Below, one piece after another: positions 19,654 to 29,016 of a stretch of DNA of 64,000 bases. The position numbers were made by a program, and so were the translations under genes. Each line of letters begins with the position of its first letter. Position 1 is the first letter of the stretch. This DNA is from Mangrovimonas sp. YM274 (GTDB lineage Bacteria > Bacteroidota > Bacteroidia > Flavobacteriales > Flavobacteriaceae). The DNA lies in assembly GCF_030908385.1 (NCBI RefSeq), contig NZ_CP133091.1, forward strand, positions 3,405,501-3,469,500, written 5' to 3'. Under the pieces are notes generated by a model, which saw only the letters and a program-made list of their open reading frames with translations, was not told the DNA's origin and did not search any database.

Positions 19654-20761
19654 TATACCAACACTGTTCGTTTTCTAAACTAAAATGTTCTCTAACATGT
19701 TTTTGTGCATTCCGACTATGTAAAGACATTAAATTAGTATCATTGTAATAATTTAAAAAATAATTCGCCTGCGCCTCAACATCAAAGGGTTGGAATAAGA
19801 ATCCTGTTTCATTATGAACAACCGTTTCTTTGGTGCCTCCGGAAGCTCCCGTAATTACCGGAATGCCAAAACTCATAGCTTCTATAATAGACACCCCAAA
19901 CGCTTCTTCCTGTCCTGTTAGTTGACCTATACAGTTATGCGCTACAAAAACGGAAGCGTGTTTGAACAATTCCTGAGCCTTATTATAATCTACAGCCCCC
20001 AAAATTTCAATATCTTCCTTGTAATCAGAAACCAAACGCATAAGTTCAAGAGTTTCTCTTAAAGCTCCGTCTCCAGCAAATATCAATTTTGCCTTCATCC
20101 CCTTTGCGCAAGCCATTTCAAAAGCCTTCAATACCAAATGGGGTCCTTTAAAATCCACTAATCTACCCAGATATAGTAAGGTGTAATACTCCGGTAATTT
20201 ACGAAAATCATTATGCTCTATGCCAAAATGCTTCATTCGTATTTTAGCTTCTGAAACACCAATATCTCTTAGCTTCTGAACCGTATTTGCTGAATTAGCT
20301 ATAAAACAAACATCCTTAGAAAGGTCTAAAACATCTGTTTTATATGTTTCTGAAAAAGATGCTTCTCTTGGGTTACTCGATTTTCTCAAATCCCAGGTCA
20401 CATCGTAGCCATGACAATACACAAAACAATCTTTATTAGACCGTTTAATAACATCCTTAAAATTTAGTGTGAAATCTATATAATGAAACAATATGGTGTC
20501 GCATTGTGATTTAGAAAGCAAGTGCTCCAATTTAGATCGTTTATACTCCAGAATATCTTTTCTAAATACTTTCGATAATACCTTATATTTTATTTGATAT
20601 TCCAAAGCCAAAGACCGCACTGGCACACCGTACAATTCAGTTAAATCGCAGTCGCCCATAACCAAAACTTGTTCCACATCTGCTTTCAGCAATTCAATCT
20701 GGCGTTTCAACCAATGCTCAGAATATATACCTAGTTGCCTGGCTACAATTATTACTTTCAA
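19622..20761 (-). CDS. GT4-family glycosyltransferase
   Basis: A 379-residue GT-B enzyme. The acceptor domain begins KVIIVARQLGIYSEHWLKRQ. The donor domain contains LLYLGRLVDFKGPHLVLKAF, LIFAGDGALRETL and GQEEAFGVSIIEAMSFGIPV with the EX7E glutamates, then TGASGGTKETVVHNETGFLF. FVYCHGYDVTWDLRK is a GT4 feature near the domain boundary. This is one of the clearest GT4 proteins in the locus and resembles capsule/EPS biofilm-type mannosyl or fucosyl transferases, though the sugar cannot be assigned. The gene overlaps the downstream GT2 start. Confidence 0.9.
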   Translation of the reverse strand: MKVIIVARQLGIYSEHWLKRQIELLKADVEQVLVMGDCDLTELYGVPVRSLALEYQIKYKVLSKVFRKDILEYKRSKLEHLLSKSQCDTILFHYIDFTLNFKDVIKRSNKDCFVYCHGYDVTWDLRKSSNPREASFSETYKTDVLDLSKDVCFIANSANTVQKLRDIGVSEAKIRMKHFGIEHNDFRKLPEYYTLLYLGRLVDFKGPHLVLKAFEMACAKGMKAKLIFAGDGALRETLELMRLVSDYKEDIEILGAVDYNKAQELFKHASVFVAHNCIGQLTGQEEAFGVSIIEAMSFGIPVITGASGGTKETVVHNETGFLFQPFDVEAQANYFLNYYNDTNLMSLHSRNAQKHVREHFSLENEQCWYNEIFEGDDNC

Positions 20762-20765
20762 ACTG

Positions 20766-21566
20766 TTAACTTAAATTAGGATAGATTAATCTAAAGTATT
20801 GTTTAAATCCCTTTTTTATGACATTGCCAAAAGGAGCTTGCGTAATTTTAGGATTAAATACAAATCGCCTTAACGCCTTCTGTTCTTTTTCTGAAAAATA
20901 GGTGTTACGTATCAGAGGAATTTCTTTACGACTATAAGTATCATATTGTACTTCACTCAGTCCGCCCAATAAATAATTTGCAATGATAAAATCTGTATTT
21001 AAAACTTTAGGGGTATATCTTGAGAATGCATGTAACAACCATTCAAAATCCGCCTTTATTTTATATTTTATTTTAAATAAATTATCTTGAAACAGACGTC
21101 TATGACAAAATAAGGCTTGATGACACACCATTTTATGAAATAGCTCAATTTTATCCAAATTAGTTTTTGGGCGGATCGCAGATGCTCCCGTTTCCTCATT
21201 TACATCATTTACATTACCGTAAATAATGTCGGTTTTTTTACTATCTAATAGTTTTGTAATATGGTCTAAAACCTCCGCATTATAAAACGTATCACCAGAA
21301 TTTAAAAAATATAAATAGTCTCCAGACCCTTTGGCAATGCCTTTATTCATAGCATCATAAATGCCCATGTCGGGTTCACTCACCCAGTAATCTATTTGAT
21401 CTGAATATTGCTCAATTAAAGCCTTACTTCCATCTGTTGACCCCCCATCAATCACAATATACTCAAAATCCTGATAGTTTTGAGAAAAAACACTTTCAAA
21501 GGTATTTTTTAACTCTAAGACATTATTGTAGTTAATGGTAATTATGGATACATATGTCTTACTCAT
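20766..21566 (-). CDS. GT2-family glycosyltransferase (WcaE-like)
   Basis: A 266-residue GT-A enzyme of the colanic-acid WcaE-like subgroup. It shows VSIITINYNNVLELKNTFES, YIVIDGGSTDGSKALIEQYS, WVSEPDMGIYDAMNKGIAKG and YLYFLNSGDTFY, the last replacing the usual DXD with NSGD. The SEPDMGIYDAMNKG string is diagnostic of this subgroup. It ends with a basic tail of the kind often found against the membrane. It has a 4-base gap to the downstream GT4 gene. A 114-bp AT-rich gap separates it from the GT2 gene upstream. Confidence 0.9.
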   Translation of the reverse strand: MSKTYVSIITINYNNVLELKNTFESVFSQNYQDFEYIVIDGGSTDGSKALIEQYSDQIDYWVSEPDMGIYDAMNKGIAKGSGDYLYFLNSGDTFYNAEVLDHITKLLDSKKTDIIYGNVNDVNEETGASAIRPKTNLDKIELFHKMVCHQALFCHRRLFQDNLFKIKYKIKADFEWLLHAFSRYTPKVLNTDFIIANYLLGGLSEVQYDTYSRKEIPLIRNTYFSEKEQKALRRFVFNPKITQAPFGNVIKKGFKQYFRLIYPNLS

Positions 21567-21680
21567 TTTTCATAATATTATAACTAATAACATATTCACT
21601 TTTTTCGCAAATATCCCTCTAGTAAATTCTTATATTTTTTTCAAATTGACTGATAATAGTTTCTTACAATCGCTATTATA

Positions 21681-22736
21681 TTAATTGTTCAGTACGTACC
21701 TGTATGTCTTATAATGATTATTTTTACTGGATAACAGAATATAATTATCCTTAGATTTTGCTATCATAAATCTAAATAGGGAAGGAAAATATCTAATATT
21801 TTTTTGATAGAAATACCTATACAAAGTACAGTAATACATAGTCAAAGGCATAAGACCTAAATCAAGTTTATAAATACATTCTTGTATCGATCTAATGACA
21901 TTGTTGTCTTTTAATTTTTTATTAAAAATATAGTTCTTAATAATTGAGGCTATAAGAGGTTTTAAAGTCTCTTTAGGACACTCAGGATTCCCACCGTATT
22001 TCTCTAATATGTAAAGCCATAATCTGACCTTTCTAACATCCCCCTTAATATCATTACCTATATTTCCCAGAGAATGGAATCGCCACAAACAATCTGGTTC
22101 TAATCGATTGTTAGAGTATTCAAAACTTAAGTTACTTATAAGACAATTAACATGAAAATCAATATCCTGAAACCCCTCCAAATTTTCATCCCAAACCAGG
22201 CCATGCTCCAGTATGCTCTGCTTTTTATAGGTTGGATTTAATGTATTCCAAGGTATCCTTGCTCTAAAAAACTCTTCTATTGTGTTTTCTTTATCATTTT
22301 TAGAAGAGATTAAATAATAATCCTTTTGATTGCTAATTGGATATTCTCCTCTTAAACCCGGTGTCACACAAAAATCTAGTTTCGGTTTAGATTCCATAAA
22401 ATCAACCCTAGATTCTAAGGCATGAGAAAATAAGATATCATCTGAATCTAGAAATATAATATATTTCCCCTTAGCATTTTCTAGACCGATATTCCTACAG
22501 GTTGGTGCGCCCTTTGGTAAACGGTCCCGTTCTAGAAGTCTAAAACGTCCATCTTTCTCAATATAACTTTTAACAATTGAATTTGTAAAATCTGTAGAAC
22601 CATCGTCTACAACAAGACATTCCCAATTTTGAAAAGATTGTTCTAAAATTGAATCTAACGTCTGACTAATTAATTTCTCTCTGTTATATGCGGGTATAAC
22701 AATAGAAATCAAACCCACTTCACTATTTCTTTTCAT
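21681..22736 (-). CDS. GT2-family glycosyltransferase
   Basis: A 351-residue GT-A enzyme: ISIVIPAYNREKLISQTLDS, CLVVDDGSTDFTNSIV, KGAPTCRNIGLENAKG and KYIIFLDSDDILFSHAL. It is a paralogue of the GT2 protein at 18,625-19,653, sharing the order of motifs and the GAP-CRNIGL segment. The C-terminal third is rich in Lys, Tyr and Asn and very AT-rich in DNA, like several genes in this part of the locus. Flanking gaps are 114 bp and 161 bp, both AT-rich and without visible genes. Sugar unknown. Confidence 0.88.
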   Translation of the reverse strand: MKRNSEVGLISIVIPAYNREKLISQTLDSILEQSFQNWECLVVDDGSTDFTNSIVKSYIEKDGRFRLLERDRLPKGAPTCRNIGLENAKGKYIIFLDSDDILFSHALESRVDFMESKPKLDFCVTPGLRGEYPISNQKDYYLISSKNDKENTIEEFFRARIPWNTLNPTYKKQSILEHGLVWDENLEGFQDIDFHVNCLISNLSFEYSNNRLEPDCLWRFHSLGNIGNDIKGDVRKVRLWLYILEKYGGNPECPKETLKPLIASIIKNYIFNKKLKDNNVIRSIQECIYKLDLGLMPLTMYYCTLYRYFYQKNIRYFPSLFRFMIAKSKDNYILLSSKNNHYKTYRYVLNN

Positions 22737-22897
22737 ACTTATAAAGATGATTTATTAATTCAATATTATATTGAGAAAAGATTTCTTGTTTAAAAATGTC
22801 ATTTGATAGAACTAAATATAACTGATAAAAAACTTATAGAGTTATTATTAATGAAATACATAATAAAAAAGTAATATTTATAAAACGCTCCTCCACC

Positions 22898-23794
22898 TTA
22901 AACTTTCAACTTACCACCATCTCCATCCACTTTATCAAACAATTTTAAAGATAACTTATCTATTTTAACTTGTTTGTCCAGTTCCTTATGATTGTTAGCA
23001 TATACAAACTTGAGCATAATTGTATTAACCAAAATTCTTCGATATAAAAACGATTTTTTGAACTTGTTCTTTTTTAGTTGCAAAACCGCACCTTTTAGAA
23101 TTTCGTTTTTGAGGTAGTTCCTATTTTTATCTTTTCTTACCTGTGGCCTGTCGTGATATATTCTAGATTGCGACACTACAAAAACCTCCATTCCCGCTCG
23201 TTTTACCCTTGCATAAAAATCATCATCCTCCCCATACATTTCAAATATTGGATCGAAACCACCAATTTGCTCTATACAGATTCTAGGTAATAACCACGCA
23301 GCAGCATTAACAAATCCAGACTTATAATAGGGTTTCAAATTGTTCAAATATAAATCAGACAGAAAGTGCGGCGTATTATTACCACTTAAATAATTTTGAA
23401 ACCCACGATCTATACTAGTCCCCGAACCACTTAAATGCAACGGGCTTAAAATACCCACATCCTCAGTCTTTACACTGTTATATACATCAATAAGTTTGCA
23501 TAATGTATCCCGTTCTATCCAAGCATCCTGATTCAACAAAAAAGCAAAATCGTAGTTCTTCTCCAAAACTCGCTTTAAACCAATATTATTAGCTTTTCCA
23601 AACCCCAAATTTTCACTTGGCTCTATAACCTTTACTTTAGGAAATTTTCCTTTAATTAAGCTTACCGTATTATCTGTAGACCCATTATCAATAACCAAAA
23701 CATCTACGGCAATACTTGAATCTTGAAGACTCGAAAAACACCTGTCCACCCATTTCGCACCATTATAGGTCACTATAATTGTTAAGATTTTCAT
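22898..23794 (-). CDS. GT2-family glycosyltransferase (rhamnosyltransferase-like)
   Basis: A 298-residue GT-A enzyme. TIIVTYNGAKWVDRCFSSL, VLVIDNGSTDNTVSLI and SENLGFGKANNIGLKR are the hallmark opening of the WcaA/rhamnosyltransferase-like GT2 subgroup. FAFLLNQDAWIERDTL carries the metal site (NQD), and FEMYGEDDDFYARVKRAG gives the ED-type acidic motif. This subgroup often transfers 6-deoxy sugars, which fits a locus that makes GDP-fucose, but that link is inference. The gene overlaps the upstream sulfotransferase by 4 bp. Confidence 0.88.
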   Translation of the reverse strand: MKILTIIVTYNGAKWVDRCFSSLQDSSIAVDVLVIDNGSTDNTVSLIKGKFPKVKVIEPSENLGFGKANNIGLKRVLEKNYDFAFLLNQDAWIERDTLCKLIDVYNSVKTEDVGILSPLHLSGSGTSIDRGFQNYLSGNNTPHFLSDLYLNNLKPYYKSGFVNAAAWLLPRICIEQIGGFDPIFEMYGEDDDFYARVKRAGMEVFVVSQSRIYHDRPQVRKDKNRNYLKNEILKGAVLQLKKNKFKKSFLYRRILVNTIMLKFVYANNHKELDKQVKIDKLSLKLFDKVDGDGGKLKV

Positions 23795-24483
23795 TTAAAT
23801 TTCTTAACTAATTTATTCTTTATAATTTCTATTTGACAAGGGTACTTATAATTTAATAATTCAATATCTTTACCATAGATACTTCTTACTAGTTTAATTT
23901 GACTTCTACTATAAAAATCATAGTAAGAAAGCTTTTTGTTATTTCGTTTTTCAAAATACTCCTTATTTGAATTAATCTTTAAAATGGATTTAATTTTGTC
24001 AAAATCCATTTTAAAATTTTCAAATCTTCCCACCATATCAAGAGTGTAACTTTCATTTTCTTTGAAATCAAAAAAATCCGTTTGAGGCATTAAATGATCC
24101 CCTCTATAAATTTTATCCGAGTTATCTCTCAATACGCCTTCAAAATTATTTTGTTTCAAAAGGAAATCTTCAAAACTCCCTTTAATCTTTACATCTTGTT
24201 TTACCCATAAATAATCAGAATAAGCTCTATCCCATGGATTTCTAACAAATGTAAACTTAAAATAATCCTTCCATTGATCTTCTGTAACCAAACCAAACTC
24301 TAACATTTGTTTTGCTGTTGCATGTTGCAAATGAATTCTTCTTTTTGGACACCATCCATAAAGAAATTCATAATTTGGAATTTTCCAATCCAATTTTAAA
24401 CCTCCATTTAAATGGTAATTTACACTAGACCCAGCTGTTTTGGGAATATGAATAAAGATACATTTATGTTTATGTGAAATCAT
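23791..24483 (-). CDS. Sulfotransferase family 2 protein (carbohydrate sulfotransferase)
   Basis: A 230-residue protein with CIFIHIPKTAGSSVNYHL (PKTAGSS at residues 14-20) as the 5'-phosphosulfate loop and FTFVRNPWDRAYSDYLWV as the 3'-phosphate element, the standard pair for Sulfotransfer_2 enzymes. It probably sulfates a hydroxyl of the polymer or of a growing repeat unit. It overlaps the downstream GT2 gene by 4 bp and lies 10 bp after the Wzt gene, so it is the first polymer-modifying gene after the export genes in the transcript. Confidence 0.87.
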   Translation of the reverse strand: MISHKHKCIFIHIPKTAGSSVNYHLNGGLKLDWKIPNYEFLYGWCPKRRIHLQHATAKQMLEFGLVTEDQWKDYFKFTFVRNPWDRAYSDYLWVKQDVKIKGSFEDFLLKQNNFEGVLRDNSDKIYRGDHLMPQTDFFDFKENESYTLDMVGRFENFKMDFDKIKSILKINSNKEYFEKRNNKKLSYYDFYSRSQIKLVRSIYGKDIELLNYKYPCQIEIIKNKLVKKFK

Positions 24484-24493
24484 AATTCTATAA

Positions 24494-25756
24494 TTAATAT
24501 TTCCAACTATGATTTACATATACTCCGCCTTTTAAACCAGGTATTTTACCCGTTTTAAAATAATCCCCAGCTTCAACATCAAATTCTCCTGCAAATTCAA
24601 TTTCATCCGCAACTCTTCTATTAATTAGAGCTTGCAGATGATAGTAATAAGTTCCCTCTGGTAAAGGCAAATTATCTATTAGTAAATTTACACAACCACT
24701 TTGTTCAATTCGACTTATCGGCTCAGATGAATGAAAATTATTACATACAAATCTTAAATTATCTTCGTTATCTATAACCATTAATCTAAAGATAACATTC
24801 TCAATTGGTCCCTGAATTTTGAAATAAATATCAAACTGTGCACAACACCCTGCTTGCAAATTAAGATCACTTAACCCATTATTTTTAATTTTAACATCCG
24901 AGAACTTAAGAAATCCACTACCTATCCTATCTGTTCTATCTAAAATTTTAACATTAGAATTAGAAATTCTCTGTTGCAGATATTTCTGTATCCCCTTCTC
25001 CGTATCCCCTTCAAAAACAGTCATTCCATTTTCCAAAATAACAACTTTAGAACATAAATTTTGAATACTCGCCATATTATGACTCACAAATAAAACGGTG
25101 CGTCCACCTTGTTTGGACACATCTTGCATCTTTCCTATAGCCTTTTTTTGAAACTCAGCATCGCCCACTGCCAACACTTCATCTACTATCAAAATTTCGG
25201 GTTCCAAATGCGCAGCCACAGCAAAGGCCAAACGTACATACATCCCTGAAGAATACCGTTTCACAGGCGTATCAATATAACGTTCACAACCAGCAAAATC
25301 AACAATTTCATCAAACTTTGAGGCTATTTCCTGTTTGGTCATCCCCATAATAGCCCCATTCAAAAATACATTTTCCCGGCCCGTCAATTCAGGGTGGAAC
25401 CCCGTACCAACTTCCAATAGCGAAGCAATACGTCCACGAGCTTTTATACTTCCTGTGGTTGGTGCCGTCACCCGACTTAAGAGTTTTAACAAGGTGGATT
25501 TCCCGGCACCATTTTTACCGATAATGCCAAGAACTTCCCCTTGTTGTACTTCAAAATTAATATCCCTTAAAGCCCAAACATAATCAGAACTTCCCTTACT
25601 GGTCCTGTCATTGGTTTCTCCAATTTTCAGATACGGATCTTCCTTGCCTCGTACCGTATGCCACCAACGGTTCATATCGTGAGCAAACGATCCCGTTCCA
25701 ACCGTTCCTAATCGGTACTGTTTACTTAAATTCTCTATTTTTATTGCAGGCTTCAT
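24494..25756 (-). CDS. wzt: Polysaccharide ABC exporter ATP-binding protein (Wzt-like)
   Basis: A 420-residue ATPase that would power export of the finished glycan through Wzm. Walker A is GKNGAGKS (residues 80-87), the signature is RYSSGMYVRLA (about 167-176), and Walker B is ILIVDE (188-193), with H-loop LFVSHNMAS. About 160 extra residues follow the nucleotide-binding domain (from about 260). They look like a Wzt-C carbohydrate-binding beta-domain, which in O-antigen systems recognises the capped chain end. The N-terminal extension before the Walker A (RWWHTVRGKEDPY) is typical of this exporter type in Bacteroidetes. The permease gene lies directly upstream. Confidence 0.92.
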   Translation of the reverse strand: MKPAIKIENLSKQYRLGTVGTGSFAHDMNRWWHTVRGKEDPYLKIGETNDRTSKGSSDYVWALRDINFEVQQGEVLGIIGKNGAGKSTLLKLLSRVTAPTTGSIKARGRIASLLEVGTGFHPELTGRENVFLNGAIMGMTKQEIASKFDEIVDFAGCERYIDTPVKRYSSGMYVRLAFAVAAHLEPEILIVDEVLAVGDAEFQKKAIGKMQDVSKQGGRTVLFVSHNMASIQNLCSKVVILENGMTVFEGDTEKGIQKYLQQRISNSNVKILDRTDRIGSGFLKFSDVKIKNNGLSDLNLQAGCCAQFDIYFKIQGPIENVIFRLMVIDNEDNLRFVCNNFHSSEPISRIEQSGCVNLLIDNLPLPEGTYYYHLQALINRRVADEIEFAGEFDVEAGDYFKTGKIPGLKGGVYVNHSWKY

Positions 25757-25776
25757 TCTATTCTCTTCTTTTATAC

Positions 25777-26628
25777 CTATACAGTATCCATAAAACTTTT
25801 CTGTACCTTATTAAAGGTAATGGTTCCTAAGGCTAATAATAATACCATTATCCCAAAGCTATAGCCTAAGCTCGCCCAACTAAAATTACCTACCCCCAAA
25901 AAAGCATAGCGAAAGGTTTCTATAATGGCACTCATAGGGTTGGCCATAATGACAGTTCTCTTGATTCCTTCAATAGCACTAGCAGGATAAATAATTGGCG
26001 TAGCATACATGCCCAATTGGATAGCAAATCCCAACAAAAAGGTAAAATCTCGATACTTCGTTGTTAAAGAAGTTATCAACAGCCCCAAACCTAAAGCCAA
26101 TCCTGCCGTCATAATTATTAGTACAGGAACAAATAAAATCATCGCATTAGGCTGTAAAGGAGCATCGGTAAAGATTAGAAAATAAGAAAATACCCCCAAA
26201 AACAAAACAAATTGAACTCCAAAAGTCAATAGTTTAGAAACTATTAAACTTAAAGGTGTGATGATGCGAGGAAAGTATACTTTTCCAAACACTCCTTTGT
26301 TAGTTACAAAGGTATTTGACGTGCCCGATAACGCTGTTGCAAAATAGTTCCATAACACAATCCCTGACAGGTAGAATGCGGCTTGAGGCATCCCATCTGT
26401 ACTCATTTTAGCAATACCTCCAAATACCACCATAAACATAATGGTTGTTAATATTGGCTGAATAAAAAACCATAAAGGTCCAAAAATGGTCTGTTTGTAG
26501 ACTGCTACAAAATCACGTCGTACAAATAGGGTCAACAAATCTCGGTACCTCCAAACCTCCCTTAAATTTAAATCCAATAATTTGGATTTTGGGTAAATTT
26601 CAATCGTCCAGTCTTCCGACTTCTCCAT
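25777..26628 (-). CDS. wzm: Polysaccharide ABC exporter permease (Wzm-like)
   Basis: A 283-residue membrane protein of the ABC-2 permease class with about six spans. The cytoplasmic N-terminus WTIEIYPKSKLLDLNLREVW and YRDLLTLFVRRDFVAVYKQT is the conserved amphipathic lead of Wzm proteins. Later come LWNYFATALSGTSNTFVTN and ATPIIYPAS. Together with the adjacent Wzt it forms the inner-membrane glycan exporter. It is the fourth gene in the operon, after gmd, fcl and ugd. Confidence 0.92.
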   Translation of the reverse strand: MEKSEDWTIEIYPKSKLLDLNLREVWRYRDLLTLFVRRDFVAVYKQTIFGPLWFFIQPILTTIMFMVVFGGIAKMSTDGMPQAAFYLSGIVLWNYFATALSGTSNTFVTNKGVFGKVYFPRIITPLSLIVSKLLTFGVQFVLFLGVFSYFLIFTDAPLQPNAMILFVPVLIIMTAGLALGLGLLITSLTTKYRDFTFLLGFAIQLGMYATPIIYPASAIEGIKRTVIMANPMSAIIETFRYAFLGVGNFSWASLGYSFGIMVLLLALGTITFNKVQKSFMDTV

Positions 26629-26654
26629 ACTTATTATTCTAAAGTTCGTAATCC

Positions 26655-28046
26655 TTATTTACCAATAGTGTATACCTTGAAACCTACGCCAGATAATTCC
26701 TCAACATCCAACAATCGGCGTCCATCAAACACAAATGCGGGCTTCATCATGTTCTCATATACCTTGTCCCATTCGTAAGTTTTAAACTCATCCCACTCTG
26801 TCAATACAGCCAAGGCATGAGCTTGGTTCATAGCGTCGTATGGATTATCAACTACTGTTACTCTATTTTTTATTTCTTCGGAAGACAACGTTCCTAAATA
26901 TTCCAAATCGGAATAGATTTGTTCTTCTGTAACCTTAGGATCATACACCACAATATTGGCTTGCTCTTGAAGTAAATGTTCTGCGACATAAATTGCGGCA
27001 CTTTCTCGAGTATCATTGGTATCCTTTTTAAAGGCCCACCCCAAAAATGCAATCTTTTTGTCTGCAATTGTGTTATATAAAGTTGTGATGATCTTTTTCG
27101 CAAAACGGTACTTTTGGTAGTCATTCATGATGATGACCTGTTCCCAATAATTAGCCACCTCATTTAGACCAAGAGATTTTGAGATGTACACCAAATTTAA
27201 AATATCCTTTTGAAAACAAGAGCCACCAAAACCAACAGAAGCTTTCAAAAACTTAGGTCCAATTCTAGAGTCTTTCCCAATAGCTCTAGATACTTCTTCT
27301 ACGTCTGCTTCGGTAGCTTCGCATAATTCCGAAATGGCGTTAATAGAAGACACACGCTGAGCTAAGAAAGCATTAGCTACCAATTTAGACAATTCAGAAG
27401 ACCATACATTAGTTGTTAAAATCTGTTCTCTTGGCACCCAACTAGCATAGATATCAACCAAAGCTTGCATTGCTTCCTTACCTTCAGGAGTATCTTCTCC
27501 TCCAATCAGGACTCTGTCTGGAGATTGCAAATCTTCAACGGCTGTTCCTTCTGCTAAAAATTCAGGATTGGATAAAATCGAAAATTTATGTCCATTTCCA
27601 GTATTTGCCAAAATACTTTTTACTGCTTGAGCTGTTCTTACCGGAAGTGTTGACTTCTCAACAACAATCTTATCGCCTTTGGCTACTCTAGCAATTTGAC
27701 GTGCACACAATTCCACGTATTTTAAATCGGCGGCCATTCCTTTTCCTTCACCATAAGTCTTGGTTGGGGTGTTTACAGAAATGAACACCATTTCAGCTTC
27801 TTCAATAGCCTTATCTACTTCAGTAGAAAAAAAGAGATTTCTTCCTCTTGCCTCTTCTACTACTTTATCCAAACCAGGTTCATACACTGGTAATTTTGAC
27901 AAATCCTCGTCATTCCAAGCTGCAATCCTAGCGTTATTAAGATCTACAACCGTTACTTTTACATTAGGATTTTTTTGGGCAATTACAGCCATGGTAGGAC
28001 CACCAACATAACCAGCCCCAATACAGCATATATTTTTTATTGTCAT
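26655..28046 (-). CDS. ugd: UDP-glucose 6-dehydrogenase
   Basis: A 463-residue NAD-dependent enzyme oxidising UDP-glucose to UDP-glucuronate. The N-terminal Rossmann motif is GAGYVGG (residues 10-16). [12 protein letters not shown] and STLPVRTA are typical, and [10 protein letters not shown] contains the catalytic cysteine C277. The C-terminal UDP-binding domain has [18 protein letters not shown]. Length and the NTPTK and KTYG motifs match the longer, eukaryote-like UGDH branch rather than the short E. coli-type Ugd. Its product feeds glucuronate transfer and the UDP-xylose synthase at 415-1,359. It lies four bases downstream of fcl. Confidence 0.94.
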   Translation of the reverse strand: MTIKNICCIGAGYVGGPTMAVIAQKNPNVKVTVVDLNNARIAAWNDEDLSKLPVYEPGLDKVVEEARGRNLFFSTEVDKAIEEAEMVFISVNTPTKTYGEGKGMAADLKYVELCARQIARVAKGDKIVVEKSTLPVRTAQAVKSILANTGNGHKFSILSNPEFLAEGTAVEDLQSPDRVLIGGEDTPEGKEAMQALVDIYASWVPREQILTTNVWSSELSKLVANAFLAQRVSSINAISELCEATEADVEEVSRAIGKDSRIGPKFLKASVGFGGSCFQKDILNLVYISKSLGLNEVANYWEQVIIMNDYQKYRFAKKIITTLYNTIADKKIAFLGWAFKKDTNDTRESAAIYVAEHLLQEQANIVVYDPKVTEEQIYSDLEYLGTLSSEEIKNRVTVVDNPYDAMNQAHALAVLTEWDEFKTYEWDKVYENMMKPAFVFDGRRLLDVEELSGVGFKVYTIGK

Positions 28047-28050
28047 TACT

Positions 28051-29007
28051 TTAATTTGAAAGTTTTACTTGCTTTATATCTTCTATATGTTCTAAAAACC
28101 ATTGATAGGTCTCTGCTATCCCCTCTTTCAAAGGAATAGAGGCTTGCCAACCTTGTTGGTTCAATTTAGACACATCCAATAATTTTCTAGGTGTTCCATT
28201 AGGTTTGGTCGTATCCCAAATAATTTCCCCTTGATGCCCCACTATTCCCTGAATAGTCAGCGCCAATTCTTTAATTGTGATATCCGTCCCTGTACCAACA
28301 TTATATAAATGTTCTGAAAGTTCATTCTCTATGGCAAACACTACAGACTTCGCCATATCGTCCACATGCAAAAATTCACGCATTGGCTCTCCACTCCCCC
28401 ACAAAGTAACATCTGCATTATCATTTAATTTGGCCTCATGAAACTTTCTAATCATGGCTGGTAGCACATGGGAGGTTTTTAAATCGAAATTATCATTTGA
28501 GCCATACAAATTTGTAGGCATCAAGCTAACAAAATCCTTATTGTATTGTTTTCTGATCGCCTCACATGCCTTTACACCTGCTATTTTAGCGATAGCATAC
28601 CACTCGTTTGTCGGCTCCAAACTATCCGTTAAAAGATATTCCTCCTTTAAAGGTAGAGGCGCCAGCTTTGGATAAATACAAGAACTTCCTAAAAACACAA
28701 ATTTAGCGACATTATGTTTATGCGCTGCATCGATAAGATTGTTCTGAATCTGCAAGTTCTCCATTAAAAATTGGTAAGGGTAGTCATTATTTGCCAAAAT
28801 CCCCCCCACTCGTGCAGCGGCATCCACTATAACATTTGGTCGCTCTTCAGTAATGAACCTCATAACTTCATCTTGATTACGCAAATCTAGTTCTTTACTA
28901 GATTTACCTAACAAATTCGTATACCCTTTGTTTTCTAAGGCCCGCCAAACTGCAGAGCCCACCATGCCTTTATGGCCAGCAATATATATTTTCGAAGATG
29001 TATCCAT
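28051..29007 (-). CDS. fcl: GDP-L-fucose synthase
   Basis: A 318-residue epimerase/reductase that turns GDP-4-keto-6-deoxymannose into GDP-L-fucose with NADPH. Visible landmarks: [10 protein letters not shown] (residues 11-20), [14 protein letters not shown], the SSCIYP segment around 108-113, catalytic Y137 and K141 (YAIAK), and [12 protein letters not shown]. It acts directly on the product of the gmd gene, which precedes it by 9 bp in the transcript. The length and motif spacing are normal for the family. Confidence 0.95.
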   Translation of the reverse strand: MDTSSKIYIAGHKGMVGSAVWRALENKGYTNLLGKSSKELDLRNQDEVMRFITEERPNVIVDAAARVGGILANNDYPYQFLMENLQIQNNLIDAAHKHNVAKFVFLGSSCIYPKLAPLPLKEEYLLTDSLEPTNEWYAIAKIAGVKACEAIRKQYNKDFVSLMPTNLYGSNDNFDLKTSHVLPAMIRKFHEAKLNDNADVTLWGSGEPMREFLHVDDMAKSVVFAIENELSEHLYNVGTGTDITIKELALTIQGIVGHQGEIIWDTTKPNGTPRKLLDVSKLNQQGWQASIPLKEGIAETYQWFLEHIEDIKQVKLSN

Positions 29008-29016
29008 TTTTAAAAA

